Source: Desulfobacteraceae bacterium (lineage in GTDB: Bacteria > Desulfobacterota > Desulfobacteria > Desulfobacterales > Desulfococcaceae). From it: a stretch of 51,794 nucleotides of DNA. The stretch's first letter is position 1. Each line of letters opens with the position of its first letter. The translations under genes were made by a program, and so were the position numbers. The notes beneath the pieces are model-generated. The model worked only from the letters and a program-made list of their open reading frames with translations, was not told where the DNA came from and searched no databases. The stretch lies in the NCBI GenBank assembly GCA_011390755.1, contig JAABRU010000029.1, positions 1 to 51,794 on the forward strand, written 5' to 3'. Shown piece by piece: positions 6,421 to 15,183 of this stretch.

Positions 6421-7860
6421 TCATGAAGCCGCTTTCCGGCAGATATGCAGAATAAGTCTTTCAAGTATCAGTTTGGGGTTTTGTCCCCCGCTTTTGAGAT
6501 GCTGATCGGTCTGTGCGAGTTTTTCCATAATATCCGTCAGTTCTTCTTTTGCGAATCTGCCGGTTTTCTGCAAACTCAGAAACAAAGGATAGGGACTGCC
6601 GGATTTGCCTGCAAGCTGAAGATCCGGGGCAGTTTTGTTTTTTTTCTGTTTTGCTTTCGGATCGCTTTCAGAAGTCGGTGACAGCAGTTCTTCCCAGTTT
6701 TCCGCCTGCTCCGAAAGCTGCTGATCGTATTTTTTCATTTCCGGCAGAACCGTACTCTGAAACTGACTGTAGTTCATACCCGGCTTCCAGATTTTTCCCG
6801 GGCGGCTCTCTGTAAAACTTTTGAACAGGAGCAGTTTCCGCATCTGGTTGACAATGGCCGCAAAAATCTGGAGGGGGAACAGTCCTTCAGTCAAAAGGGA
6901 TTCCAGGTAAAACAGAGACTGTTCCGTATTCCGGTCCGACAGGGCCCCGGTCAGTTCGTATATGGGATCGCTTCGGGTGCGCTGCAGCACGGCCTGCACA
7001 TCTTCCACAGTGATATTTTTCCGTTTTCCCGTATACTGCAGCAGTTTTTCCAGATTATTGTGAAAAGTTCTCAGGTGAAAACCGGTCATCCGGCATAAGG
7101 CATGATAAGCCGCGCTGTCCATGTTTTTCCCGCTTTCGGAAAGCACACGCCGCATTTCTTCCTGCAGCACGGCTTCCTGGGCATTTTTATCGGCTTTTGT
7201 ACCGCCTTTGGGCACACTGCAGTTTACCACCGTTCCTTTTTCGCGGATACATTTGAACAGTGCGCGGCGTTTATCTGCCATATCCGCTGTAATCAGCAGG
7301 TAATGCCCCGGAGGGAAACCTTTTTCTATGCTTCTTTGCAGATCCGCCTGCTGATCCGGGAGGGGGGAGGGACTGATATCTTTATCCCGGCAGTAGTGTA
7401 TCAGAGGCGTCAGCCATTTGCCGTCCCCCACCTGCTCTGATGCGGTTTTCAGCATCTGCGGATTTTCTTCCAGATCCGCAAAGGTGATATTCCGGATTCC
7501 GAGAAAAGAGCTAAAGAATTTTGCGGCTTTTTTCTGATTTTCAGATTCCCAGGCTTCCCGGGCTTTTTCCAGAAAATCCCTGTCTTCTTTTCCTGCATAA
7601 AATATCCTGGATTCACAAAGGGCTACCACTTTTTTCCCGGACAGAAGGGAAAAGGTGTTCATTTTTTCAATGGCCTCATACACATTGTCCGGATCCGGGG
7701 CTTCATAATTCATGTCCCGTTCCGACCGGGGGAGCAGTCTGTCCAGCACCGCATCAAAGGCTTTTTTGCACAGCATTTCTTCACCGTAAAAAAGCCACAC
7801 AGGGGCATGCGCTGAAGCGGAAAGATGATCCTGCAGGGATTTATAACTGATTTCGGGCAT
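6421..7860 (-). CDS. holA: DNA polymerase III subunit delta
   Basis: The delta subunit opens the beta clamp within the clamp-loader complex during replication. Evidence: the N-terminal WLFYGEEMLCKKAFDAVLD (family [VY]xYGEExxL), the middle block SDPIYELTGALSDRNTEQSLFYL, and the C-terminal block MEKLAQTDQHLKSGG..PKLILERLILHIC. All are characteristic of HolA. At 479 aa it is longer than the usual 330-350. The extra length comes from inserts around residues 90-180 and a Lys-rich insert near residues 395-425 (SESDPKAKQKKNKTAP). GGAA lies 8 nt before the ATG. No lptE or rpsT neighbour, as often seen elsewhere. Confidence 0.88.
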   Translation of the reverse strand: MPEISYKSLQDHLSASAHAPVWLFYGEEMLCKKAFDAVLDRLLPRSERDMNYEAPDPDNVYEAIEKMNTFSLLSGKKVVALCESRIFYAGKEDRDFLEKAREAWESENQKKAAKFFSSFLGIRNITFADLEENPQMLKTASEQVGDGKWLTPLIHYCRDKDISPSPLPDQQADLQRSIEKGFPPGHYLLITADMADKRRALFKCIREKGTVVNCSVPKGGTKADKNAQEAVLQEEMRRVLSESGKNMDSAAYHALCRMTGFHLRTFHNNLEKLLQYTGKRKNITVEDVQAVLQRTRSDPIYELTGALSDRNTEQSLFYLESLLTEGLFPLQIFAAIVNQMRKLLLFKSFTESRPGKIWKPGMNYSQFQSTVLPEMKKYDQQLSEQAENWEELLSPTSESDPKAKQKKNKTAPDLQLAGKSGSPYPLFLSLQKTGRFAKEELTDIMEKLAQTDQHLKSGGQNPKLILERLILHICRKAAS

Positions 7861-7893
7861 AAAGGTTCCGCATATTCCGTTGCGAATAAAATT

Positions 7894-8135
7894 TGACGAA
7901 TCCGTAAAAAGTCAGATGTTTAAAACAATGGTTCGGTAATTTTCTCTGATTTGCAGAGCATAAAAATATAACTGCCTGAAATCATTAAATATAAATATTT
8001 TCTTTACGTTTTACAACCTGCTGAAATTATTCAGTCCGAATTTTTTTACCAAACGGTTGTAAAAATCACTGTTAATAAAATCGGAAGGTTAATATGTATC
8101 AAAACCCGGTTTTCCTACTTTTTGCAAGATCATCA
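7894..8135. repeat. Long variant of inverted-repeat family A
   Basis: TGACGAATCCGTAAAAAGTC at the left, and at the right the inverse of TGATGATCTTGCAAAAAGTA. The right part carries the family's internal TTAATAAAATC. At 242 bp it is more than twice the standard unit and may be two fused copies. It fills the gap 7861-8148. Confidence 0.55.
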
Positions 8136-8148
8136 AATTTCATGCCTG

Positions 8149-9105
8149 TCATTGAAAAACAATCTCCGCATCCTGCTTCAGAAGGATATGCCTTTCATCA
8201 TCATAAACAAAGACCCTGGCCTGTGTAAAATGTTTTTTGCCGCCGAGGTTCCGGGCCTCCATTTCCACGGTTTTAAAACGGGAGATGGAAAAACGTTCTC
8301 CCTGTGCATCTTCCGCGGGTCTGCCCGATACGGCATTTCCCCCGGGCAGCAGCAATGATTTGCCGGAAGATATTCCCGCTTCCAGAAGCAGGAATATTTC
8401 TCCGGAAACCGGCCCGGCATCGGGATCGGCATTGCGGATATTGAAACGGACATGCAGTTTTCCGGCAGATTCGGCATAGGTCCATACAAAATCATCCACC
8501 GAAACACGGGCATCTTTCGGATTCGGCAGATTTTCTGCGGGTTTTTCCGCACCCTCTTCCGCTCTCACGGTCTGCTTTTGTGTTTCCGCATTTTCCGGAG
8601 TTTTTCCCCCGGCACTTTCTCCCTTATTTTCGGTTCCCCTATCCGGCAGATCCGGATTTTTCTCTGCGGGATCATCCGGTTTGGAAGATAGCGCTGCAGG
8701 CAGTTTTTCTTTGCCGGTCTGATTTTCTTTATGGGGGTTCTGCCGCGCCTGACCCGGTGCTGCTGTCAGGTTTTTTTCTTTTTCCTTCCGAATATCCGGC
8801 CGAATATCTGAGCGGATGCCCGGCAGCGGAGACGGGTCCTGCTGCTCTTTGTCCGCCGGAAGAGCAGAAAATGTCTGCTTTTCTGAAACCGCATCCCTGT
8901 AACGGTAATAATAAAAGGCCGCAGTGCCGACTGCTGCCAGAGTCAGCAGGGCCCAGAAAATCAGAATGAATCGGAAGAAAGGGATACGGACGGTTTCCCC
9001 GCAGTCTTCCACCAGCAGAAGTGTCCAGTGTTTTTTCCGTTTTGTCTGTTCCGGTAAACGGCAGTCTTTTACAGTCTTCCCGAACTTTCCCGGTATATTT
9101 TCCAT
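8149..9105 (-). CDS. Single-pass membrane-anchored protein of unknown function
   Basis: 318 aa in three parts. A basic cytoplasmic N-terminus of about 40 residues (PEQTKRKKHWTLLLVEDCGE) leads to one transmembrane helix at about 43-65 (FILIFWALLTLAAVGTAAF). A low-complexity, charged, Pro/Lys/Glu-rich linker (about 75-190) follows, and then a beta-rich extracytoplasmic C-terminal domain (about 195-318). The linker suggests the domain is held out into the periplasm and may reach the cell wall. Its first 37 nt overlap the end of the L,D-transpeptidase gene, so the two are translationally coupled, which suggests a shared envelope role. Domain not assigned. Confidence 0.75.
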   Translation of the reverse strand: MENIPGKFGKTVKDCRLPEQTKRKKHWTLLLVEDCGETVRIPFFRFILIFWALLTLAAVGTAAFYYYRYRDAVSEKQTFSALPADKEQQDPSPLPGIRSDIRPDIRKEKEKNLTAAPGQARQNPHKENQTGKEKLPAALSSKPDDPAEKNPDLPDRGTENKGESAGGKTPENAETQKQTVRAEEGAEKPAENLPNPKDARVSVDDFVWTYAESAGKLHVRFNIRNADPDAGPVSGEIFLLLEAGISSGKSLLLPGGNAVSGRPAEDAQGERFSISRFKTVEMEARNLGGKKHFTQARVFVYDDERHILLKQDAEIVFQ

Positions 9106-10511
9106 TGCCCCTTTACCTGTTTCATGCGCAGCAGTTTCATCGCCCTGGACTGAAAACGGTCCGATTCATATCTTTGTTCAAAAGATACAAGCACTCCGTC
9201 CCTGTCCGCTTTTGTTTTGATTTTTTTCCCGCTGACCCGGATATATCTGTATTTCTGATTCAGCCGTTCTTTATAGGCAAGCCATTTTTCCCGGTTCATT
9301 CCCTGGGAAAAGAAATCATCGGCATAATATGCGCCGTAATCCCGGATGTTCATGGAAGACCAGGCCGCAAGCCAGTCAGTGACAGTTTTTTCAATGACTG
9401 TTATTTCTTTTTCCGTCAGAAGCGGAAGGGAATCTGTGCCGGTTTTTCCGGCATCCGCTGTCACAGACAGAGGCGCAGAGGGTTCTGTTTTTTCCTGCAG
9501 GAGCAGCTTTTGGGATGCCAGTAACACAGGTTCTGCGGATTTTTCTCTTTTATGTTTGGGAAAATCTTCGCTGTGCAGATATTTTTCCGCAATCACCGCA
9601 AAATCCCTGCTTCTGCGTTTGAAATACAGAATTTTTCTTGCCGCGTATATTTTTCTGTCTCCCAATCCCAGGTGCAGATCAAAAATACCGACATGCAGCT
9701 CCTTAAGGCGGAATACAGCCATGTTTTGAAAAGAAAACTGATAGGATTCCTCTTTGCCGCGTACTTCTTTCCGGTTTTGATTCCAGTCGGGCCACCAGCG
9801 GATATCCGGCAGAAAATCCGGGTCATAGTGGGCCAGATAGGCATGATAGGTTCCGCTTTCCAGTGATCGCACCCAGCCGGACAGAAAGCGTTCAGGCGCA
9901 TTCCTGTCTTCCCCCTCAGGCTCAAAAGGCTCTTTTTTCAGTATGTCTGTAATAATGAGCGGTGTGCGCCGGAGGCGGATATAGGATTTCACGGTTTCAA
10001 AATCTTCATTTTTCAGCACAATACAGCCGTTGGAATCCCTGTCTTTCAATTCCCTGTTGGTTCCGTGCAGCCAGATTTCACTGCCGGTTTTCCCGGCCAT
10101 GCGGTCCGTGGGGTTGGGATAATCCGTGGGAAACGCGCCTTTCCCGTAAATGGGGGCCAGTTCACTGTCCTGATGCTCATTAATAAAAAAATAAATACCT
10201 TCAGGGGTTCTGCTGTCCCCTTCCCGCATTTTGGGGCCGGTATTTTTCCCCGTAGAGCAGTCAAAGCGGAGAATTTCCCCGGGTTTGTCTTTGTATTCAT
10301 AGACAAAAAGCTGCTGACTGTCTTTTTCCACCAGTATGACATGCAGCGGCTGTTTCGGAGCGGCAAAGGGAAGAAAAACATCCGGCAGAAGTTCGGGCGC
10401 TTCCGGAGTTTCAAGGGCATTGGCATTGATACTGAGACAAAAGAGATAAAAGATAAAAATCATTATACTGTATCCGGTATCCCATATTTTTTTCTGAACC
10501 GAATCTGTCAC
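9069..10511 (-). CDS. L,D-transpeptidase with NTF2-like C-terminal domains
   Basis: A secreted YkuD-fold enzyme that forms 3-3 peptidoglycan cross-links or attaches proteins to the wall. The catalytic motif HGTNRELKDRDSNGCIVL carries the conserved His and the Ser-x-Gly-Cys core. Upstream are the usual VEKDSQQLFVYE strand and STGK..G.K..EGDSRTPEG block. After the catalytic domain come two regions of about 120 residues each (PERFLSGWVRSLES... and VTDWLAAWSSMNIRDYGAYY...). Both fit the NTF2/SnoaL-like Cds6 domain. A GTG start at 10511 is chosen because AAGGAGG lies 5 nt upstream, and it gives an N-terminal hydrophobic signal ending ANA. The open frame upstream to 10769 runs through repeats. Confidence 0.9.
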   Translation of the reverse strand: MTDSVQKKIWDTGYSIMIFIFYLFCLSINANALETPEAPELLPDVFLPFAAPKQPLHVILVEKDSQQLFVYEYKDKPGEILRFDCSTGKNTGPKMREGDSRTPEGIYFFINEHQDSELAPIYGKGAFPTDYPNPTDRMAGKTGSEIWLHGTNRELKDRDSNGCIVLKNEDFETVKSYIRLRRTPLIITDILKKEPFEPEGEDRNAPERFLSGWVRSLESGTYHAYLAHYDPDFLPDIRWWPDWNQNRKEVRGKEESYQFSFQNMAVFRLKELHVGIFDLHLGLGDRKIYAARKILYFKRRSRDFAVIAEKYLHSEDFPKHKREKSAEPVLLASQKLLLQEKTEPSAPLSVTADAGKTGTDSLPLLTEKEITVIEKTVTDWLAAWSSMNIRDYGAYYADDFFSQGMNREKWLAYKERLNQKYRYIRVSGKKIKTKADRDGVLVSFEQRYESDRFQSRAMKLLRMKQVKGQWKIYRESSGRL

Positions 10512-10560
10512 ACAGACCTCCTTACAAAATAAGGTGTATATTTTTGATATGACTGCTATA

Positions 10561-10653
10561 ATACCAATCCCACTTGAAAATCTGCCATCGGTTCTGCCGT
10601 TATTGAAGGTTTTTTGGGCTTTTTTATGGCAGTTTATTTGTTGGGATTGGTAT
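10561..10653. repeat. Inverted-repeat element, family B
   Basis: ATACCAATCCCA at 10561 and TTGGGATTGGTAT ending at 10653. Same length and right-end context (ATGGCAGTTTATT) as the copy at 851-944. Confidence 0.7.
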
Positions 10654-10728
10654 AACTCCCAATCTTTGTCACCCTGAGAGGTCCTTTCAGGAAAATCAGG
10701 GAGAATCCCGAAAAAATCCCCTAATGTT

Positions 10729-10938
10729 GATGGTCTCGTAAAAAGTCCGAAAATCAGGTTTTGATGCATATTAACACTCTGATTTTATTAACAGCGATTT
10801 TTGAAATTTGGACTTTTTACCGGTTCATCAATTTTGATGAACCGGTAAAAAGTCATTTTTCCGGAATTCAGTCTTAGTAAAATCAGTATGTTAAATTACT
10901 GAAATCCCCGTATTTCGGACTTTTTACATATTCATCAA
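10729..10938. repeat. Two adjacent inverted-repeat elements of family A
   Basis: The first unit spans about 10729-10830, from CTCGTAAAAAGTC to GACTTTTTACCGGTTCATCA. The second spans about 10836-10938, from TGATGAACCGGTAAAAAGTC to GACTTTTTACATATTCATCA. They are separated by only a few T-rich bases, so one probably inserted beside the other's end. The remaining gap to 11283 is AT-rich; I see no gene there. Confidence 0.65.
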
Positions 10939-11283
10939 TTTTGGTTTTTCCAAAAACAGACACAAAATCTTATAACATGTCCGCCAAACAGTTGCGGTTG
11001 ACAGTTGAAGCAAATTTCGTGCCTGAAAAAACCTAAATTGGAATAGTATATGACATTTTCTTTTTGCCACAATATTTCCTTTCAAACATTTTATGGAAAA
11101 AGCATTATTATAAAAATGATGTAATTATCCTGAATTATTCATACGTTTCGCCAAAATCAGGCTATATTACTGATAAACAGAAAAAATCTGAAAAACGGTT
11201 TTCAAACTCAGTTTTTTGCCATATCCTGAATTTACAGCAAAAAGTGAATCTGTGAATAATTCAGGTTATAAGGCTGTATCTAA

Positions 11284-11415
11284 TTACTCAACCAAAGTCT
11301 CCACCGCTTTCACCGTCCCCGGTACCCATATCCCCTTTTCAACCAAATCTCCACTTTTTCTGTCAAACTGGAAGGAATCCGGATGGGCAGGATTATCATT
11401 TTTTGTATTCCGCAT
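11284..11415 (-). CDS. Possible 43-aa protein or gene remnant
   Basis: A short frame whose product (ending DLVEKGIWVPGTVKAVETLVE in its last half) looks protein-like, with a sensible mix of residues. It lacks a good ribosome-binding site. Upstream is a hairpin repeat built on GCGTTCCCACGC (11458-11492). It may be the surviving 3' end of a gene cut by repeat insertion. Function not recognised. Confidence 0.3.
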   Translation of the reverse strand: MRNTKNDNPAHPDSFQFDRKSGDLVEKGIWVPGTVKAVETLVE

Positions 11416-11457
11416 TTTCAGGGCTTTGTTCGGTACGCGACGCGGAGCATCCGGGGA

Positions 11458-11492
11458 TGCGTTCCCACGCGGGTGCTTGGGAACGAGCGATA
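11458..11492. repeat. GCGTTCCCACGC-type hairpin repeat
   Basis: GATGCGTTCCCACGC...GGGAACGAGC forms a short stem. The same GGGAACGAG word ends the large inverted repeat at 46434-46598. Confidence 0.4.
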
Positions 11493-11543
11493 AAAAAGCC
11501 TCCTTGTATCACTTGTATTTTTAAGGTGTTTCCATAGAATATG

Positions 11544-11771
11544 TCAAAATAAGTTATCAGATTTATCCTTTGAAAATGTTTCAGTTGAAAATTTTTCTGC
11601 TGCAGCGGAAATTTCCTTAATACTCATTCCGTCAAAAAGATTTTGTCTCCATTGGGTATAATTGAATTTTTCCCGGTTAACCAGAGCGATGAATCGCTCC
11701 ATATCAACCATGCCAAGAACCCTGGATAAAATTTCAAAACCTTCCCTCTTTATCTGTGTGTCAGATTTCAT
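11544..11771 (-). CDS. Small partner protein of the PIN-domain toxin (putative antitoxin)
   Basis: 75 aa, helical and acidic-basic mixed: EGFEILSRVLGMVDMERF, then NREKFNYTQWRQNLF, and a segment IKEISAAAEKF that looks like a short HTH- or RHH-linked tail. The same arrangement (IxxEGxxxLxxxLGxVxxERFI...F.YTxW) is familiar in small proteins paired with PIN-domain genes in Desulfobacterota and cyanobacteria. It starts one base after the stop of the PIN gene, with the Shine-Dalgarno GAGGAT inside that gene's last codons, so the two are translationally coupled. Antitoxin function is inferred from context; the order toxin-then-antitoxin is the less common one. Confidence 0.7.
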   Translation of the reverse strand: MKSDTQIKREGFEILSRVLGMVDMERFIALVNREKFNYTQWRQNLFDGMSIKEISAAAEKFSTETFSKDKSDNLF

Positions 11772-11772
11772 T

Positions 11773-12216
11773 TCAATCCTCCATAATTCTTATGAAATCA
11801 ATTGGATTGATTATTATGATATCCTGAATGGCAGAATTCTTTTTCAGAATCCCCTTATCCGTTGTAATGAAATATAAAGCCCTGCCTGCCAATGCACAGG
11901 CGAGGTGAATCGCATCTTTATTGTGAACACCAAATTCTTTAAAATGTATTGCTTTTTTGACAACAGCTTCTGTTTGGCGGATGATAACCGTTGCCCGTTC
12001 CCTCCACCTGAAAATTTCCTGGGCAATTACCCAATCCGGATTGCAACTGTTTTCATAATCAATCATCGTTGACCAGACCAGATGGAGCAGCCCATCTTTT
12101 ATATCCTGCTGAATTTTTAACTTAGCCTGGGTTTCAAGACAGATGGAAAGAAAATCCTGATCGTCATATGGTCTGTTATAACAGCAGAGATCAAGATATA
12201 TTCTAATCTTATCCAT
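11773..12216 (-). CDS. PIN-domain protein (VapC-like ribonuclease)
   Basis: 147 aa with a PIN-fold acidic constellation: an N-terminal strand IYLDLCCYNRPYDD (first Asp), a central acidic helix (MIDYENS), the motif HNKDAIHLACALA (second Asp) and FITTDKGIL (Asp near the C-terminus). PIN proteins are Mg-dependent RNases, often toxins that cleave tRNA or rRNA. The start is supported by AGAGGA upstream. Together with the gene at 11544 it forms a compact two-gene module with no other gene on either side for several hundred bases, as expected of a mobile toxin-antitoxin cassette. Confidence 0.82.
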   Translation of the reverse strand: MDKIRIYLDLCCYNRPYDDQDFLSICLETQAKLKIQQDIKDGLLHLVWSTMIDYENSCNPDWVIAQEIFRWRERATVIIRQTEAVVKKAIHFKEFGVHNKDAIHLACALAGRALYFITTDKGILKKNSAIQDIIIINPIDFIRIMED

Positions 12217-12265
12217 TGATGAATTCCTCTGTTAGCGGGATCGAAGATTGTAAGAAACACCATTT

Positions 12266-13078
12266 TCAATTTTCATATATTACCCTGATACGCCCCCCTT
12301 TTTCAAGCCCGAAATATTGCATTGCGTTTCCGCAGTTTACAGATATTTCAAGATAATCCCGGCTGCCGATGATGGCAAGGGGATGTCCTTTGGGGACACT
12401 GCCATAGGCAGAAGGCAGACCGGATATGCACCGGGTGCCGATGTGTACTGTAATCTGTTCCGGATTTCCGGATTTTTCCAGTATAGTCCGGGGGATATTG
12501 CTCATCAGATTGCCGAAACGGTCAATATGGATAATCTGTCCCCGGATTTCTCCCGCAGCATTGCGGAATGCTTTCGGCATTTCTGTTTTCTGTATCTGCC
12601 GGAAATCTGTCTGCGGACCGAGTTCTTCCAAAGACAAACCTGCGGCCAGACGGGCCGCAACCGGCGCGAATATGTCCCGTCCGTGGAAGGTCTGACTGAC
12701 ATTTTCCCGGAAAAAGCTGCGGTTTGTCACCTTTACCAGTTTCCGGAATTCCCCCTTTTCCGGCAGCAGGGACAAAAGACCGTTATCCGGGGCCAGGAAA
12801 ATATGCCCCTCATATTCGGCCCCCAGAATGTCCCGCTGAGTGCCCACACCCGGATCAACAACAACCGTATGAACCGTGCCTTTGGGAAAAAAGGGATAGG
12901 AGGCCCGGAGCATAAAAGCCGCCTGTATCAGATCCTGCGGTTCAATCTGATGACTGATATCAATAATACGGGCAAGGGGATTCACAGACAGAATCACACC
13001 TTTCATCAGACCCGCATATTCATCCTGTGTGCCGAAATCTGTGAGAAGACTTATCAGTTGAATCTTCGGAGTATTCAT
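12266..13078 (-). CDS. SAM hydroxide adenosyltransferase (DUF62/SalL fold)
   Basis: Family enzymes hydrolyse S-adenosylmethionine to adenosine and methionine; related members use chloride or fluoride as nucleophile. Motifs: N-terminal LLTDFGTQDEYAG, the strand HTVVVDPGVGT, the SAM-binding loop FLAPDNGLLS, and the C-terminal domain block IDRFGNLMSNI. Three start codons are possible (TTG 13108, ATG 13090, ATG 13078). The last is chosen because GGTGAT lies at suitable spacing and the protein then starts close to the first beta strand, as in the family. The 3' end of ruvB lies just upstream, so the pair is probably an operon. It could recycle SAM or limit methylation. Confidence 0.9.
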   Translation of the reverse strand: MNTPKIQLISLLTDFGTQDEYAGLMKGVILSVNPLARIIDISHQIEPQDLIQAAFMLRASYPFFPKGTVHTVVVDPGVGTQRDILGAEYEGHIFLAPDNGLLSLLPEKGEFRKLVKVTNRSFFRENVSQTFHGRDIFAPVAARLAAGLSLEELGPQTDFRQIQKTEMPKAFRNAAGEIRGQIIHIDRFGNLMSNIPRTILEKSGNPEQITVHIGTRCISGLPSAYGSVPKGHPLAIIGSRDYLEISVNCGNAMQYFGLEKGGRIRVIYEN

Positions 13079-13097
13079 CAGGGACACCATCACCGAA

Positions 13098-14168
13098 TCA
13101 GCTTTCAAACAGAGAAGGCTGTTTTTTCTGCATTGCGGGAATCAGGGGAATATCCAAATGCAGGTATGCGGCTTCCGATGCTTTTCTGCCGCTGGATGTG
13201 CGGGTCAGCAGACCGATTTTCAGCAGAAAGGGTTCCACCACATCCACCAGGGTATCGCTTTCCTCCTGCAAAGTGGCGGCAATGGCCTCTATGCCCACCG
13301 GGCCGCCCTGATAAAAGCGGATAATGGTTTTGAGATAACGCCGGTCCAGGTCTGTCAGCCCCAGACCGTCCACCCCTTCCAGGGACAAAGCGGCCTCCAC
13401 CGTCTTTTTGCGGATACTGCCGTCCCCGCGCACCTGGGCATAGTCCCGCACTCTTTTGAGCAGGCGGTTGACAATGCGCGGGGTTCCCCTGGAACGCCGG
13501 GCCAGTTCCGCAGCCCCTTCTTTGTCCATGGCAATCCCCAGAAGCGCTGCGGAACGTGTGCTGATCTGTATTAAATCGGATTCATTATAAAAATCCAGAC
13601 TGCGGAAAATGCCGAAACGGTCCCGGAGGGGGGCAGAAAGAAGCCCCACCCGCGTGGTGGCCCCCACCAGGGAAAAGCGTTTGAGATGAAAACGGTGGCT
13701 CCGGGCATGAATGCCTTTGTCAAAAACAAAATCCACGGCAAAATCCTCCATGGCAGGATAAAGAAATTCTTCCACGGTTCTGGGTGTACGGTGAATTTCA
13801 TCCACAAAAAGCACATCCCCCTCCTCCAGATGGGTGAGGATACCGATGAGATCCCCCCCTTTTTCCAGGGCAGGCCCTGATGTCACGGTCAGTCTCCCGC
13901 CCATTTCATTGGCAATGATATGCGCGAGGGTGGTTTTCCCCAGACCGGGCGGCCCGTGGAAAAGCACATGATCCAAAGGTTCCCCGCGTTTTTTGGCTGC
14001 GGCAATGGCAATTTCCAGAGTTTCCACAACCTCGGCCTGCCCCACATAATCGCCCAGATGATCGGGCCGCAGGGAAAGAATTTCCGGCTCTTCATCCAGC
14101 GAAAGGGGATCGCGGGAAAGGATCCCCTGCTTTTCGGAAGAATATTGCAATACCCTGTTTTTTGCCAT
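13098..14168 (-). CDS. ruvB: Holliday junction branch migration ATPase RuvB
   Basis: The hexameric motor that, with RuvA, drives branch migration during recombinational repair. Evidence: [11 protein letters not shown] at the N-terminus, Walker [10 protein letters not shown], Walker [10 protein letters not shown], sensor/arginine-finger block [19 protein letters not shown], and the winged-helix C-terminus [16 protein letters not shown]. Length 356 aa, within the family range with a few extra N-terminal residues. The ATG at 14168 has CAGGCAG 8 nt upstream. ruvA and ruvC are not adjacent; the downstream neighbour is the DUF62 gene. Confidence 0.96.
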   Translation of the reverse strand: MAKNRVLQYSSEKQGILSRDPLSLDEEPEILSLRPDHLGDYVGQAEVVETLEIAIAAAKKRGEPLDHVLFHGPPGLGKTTLAHIIANEMGGRLTVTSGPALEKGGDLIGILTHLEEGDVLFVDEIHRTPRTVEEFLYPAMEDFAVDFVFDKGIHARSHRFHLKRFSLVGATTRVGLLSAPLRDRFGIFRSLDFYNESDLIQISTRSAALLGIAMDKEGAAELARRSRGTPRIVNRLLKRVRDYAQVRGDGSIRKKTVEAALSLEGVDGLGLTDLDRRYLKTIIRFYQGGPVGIEAIAATLQEESDTLVDVVEPFLLKIGLLTRTSSGRKASEAAYLHLDIPLIPAMQKKQPSLFES

Positions 14169-14438
14169 ATGAACTGCCTGATGTATCCGGTACTGTGCAT
14201 AAGTGTTCTGATGAATTCGTAAAAAATCAAAAACGCCGTCACTGCCTGCCTAAGGAAACGACACTGCGTCTATAGTATCAGCCGGACTCTTTTGCAAGGA
14301 TTTCTTTCTGCAAAGCCGGTTCTTAAAAAAAATAATTGGCGGAAAAATGCTTTCCCTTGTTGCACTGCTTCCCTAAAATAAACAGCGGCACAATTTTTGT
14401 AAAAAGGCATTTTCCGGAAAAGAGCAGACAGAAAAGAC

Positions 14439-14467
14439 TTGAAGAGAAAGGAAAACAGAAGTATTCT
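14439..14467 (+). promoter_or_regulatory. Predicted promoter for the transglycosylase-MCP-MFS operon
   Basis: TTGAAG (14439-14444), a 17-nt spacer and TATTCT (14462-14467). The upstream CAGACAGAAAAGACTTGA and the -10 context TATTCTCAGGC are identical to the glmM promoter, although the spacer differs. The start codon is only 27 nt beyond the -10, giving a very short leader. The rest of the 14169-14493 gap shows only half a family A end (14210-14231). Confidence 0.5.
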
Positions 14468-14493
14468 CAGGCCGGTTCAGGAGATTTTTAAAA

Positions 14494-15171
14494 TTGTCGA
14501 AAAAAAAACAAATTTCACAGGCAAATACGGGTATATTTTTTTCTAAAAATATCAGGATTTTTATTCATCTGTCCCTCTGTCTGATCCCCCTGCTGTTTTC
14601 TGCATGTTCGGGAAGTGTGCCCCGCCGTCCGGAAAATCTCTGTGCGGTTTTCCGGGAAAAACCGGAATGGTTTACTGCGGCCCGCATATCCCTGAAAAGA
14701 TGGGGGGTTCCGATCCCGGTAATGATGGCAATCATGTATAAGGAATCCGGATTCCGCCCCCGTGCCAAACCCCCGAGAAAAACCTGTTTTTTCATCTTTC
14801 CCGGGCCCCGCCTTTCTTCGGCCTACGGTTATGCCCAGGCCATTGACAGTACATGGGACATATACAGGAAATCTGCGGGAAAAACCGGGGCCGACCGGGA
14901 AGATTTTGATGATGCCATTGATTTTATCGGCTGGTACTGCCATATCAGTCATAAAAAATGCGGTATATCCAAAAAAGACAGTTACCGGCTTTATCTGGCC
15001 TATCATGAGGGGCAGACCGGCTATAACAGGGGAAGTTACAAGAAAAAAAAATGGCTGCAGAATAAAGCCCGTTTGCTGAAAAAACAGTCGGACAGATATA
15101 CGAAGCAACTGAATTCCTGCATCCGGGAACTGGAAACTGTTACAGGGAAATCCTGTTTATATCCTTTTTAA
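14494..15171 (+). CDS. Lytic transglycosylase (SLT domain) lipoprotein
   Basis: 225 aa. A TTG start is used (CAGGAG at 14479-14484), since no ATG occurs before the catalytic domain. The N-terminus carries a lipoprotein signal ending LLFSAC, with the lipidated Cys at about residue 38. The SLT-type domain has PVMMAIMYKESGF, with the catalytic Glu at about residue 84, then SAYGYAQAIDSTW and YLAYHEGQTGYNRG, which match the EmtA/Slt motif order. It cleaves the MurNAc-GlcNAc bond, leaving a 1,6-anhydro end, from the periplasmic face of a membrane. It is followed after 12 nt by the chemoreceptor gene, so they are probably co-transcribed. Confidence 0.88.
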   Translation: MSKKKQISQANTGIFFSKNIRIFIHLSLCLIPLLFSACSGSVPRRPENLCAVFREKPEWFTAARISLKRWGVPIPVMMAIMYKESGFRPRAKPPRKTCFFIFPGPRLSSAYGYAQAIDSTWDIYRKSAGKTGADREDFDDAIDFIGWYCHISHKKCGISKKDSYRLYLAYHEGQTGYNRGSYKKKKWLQNKARLLKKQSDRYTKQLNSCIRELETVTGKSCLYPF

Positions 15172-15183
15172 AGGGAGCTGACA

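Noticed and set aside
6224..6505. A 93-codon frame running into the end of holA
   Set aside because: Overlaps holA antisense, spans a family D repeat and has no protein-like pattern.
11064..11524. Two short plus-strand frames in the AT-rich gap
   Set aside because: No ribosome-binding site or conserved pattern; the more protein-like reading of this stretch is on the minus strand (11284-11415) and even that is weak.
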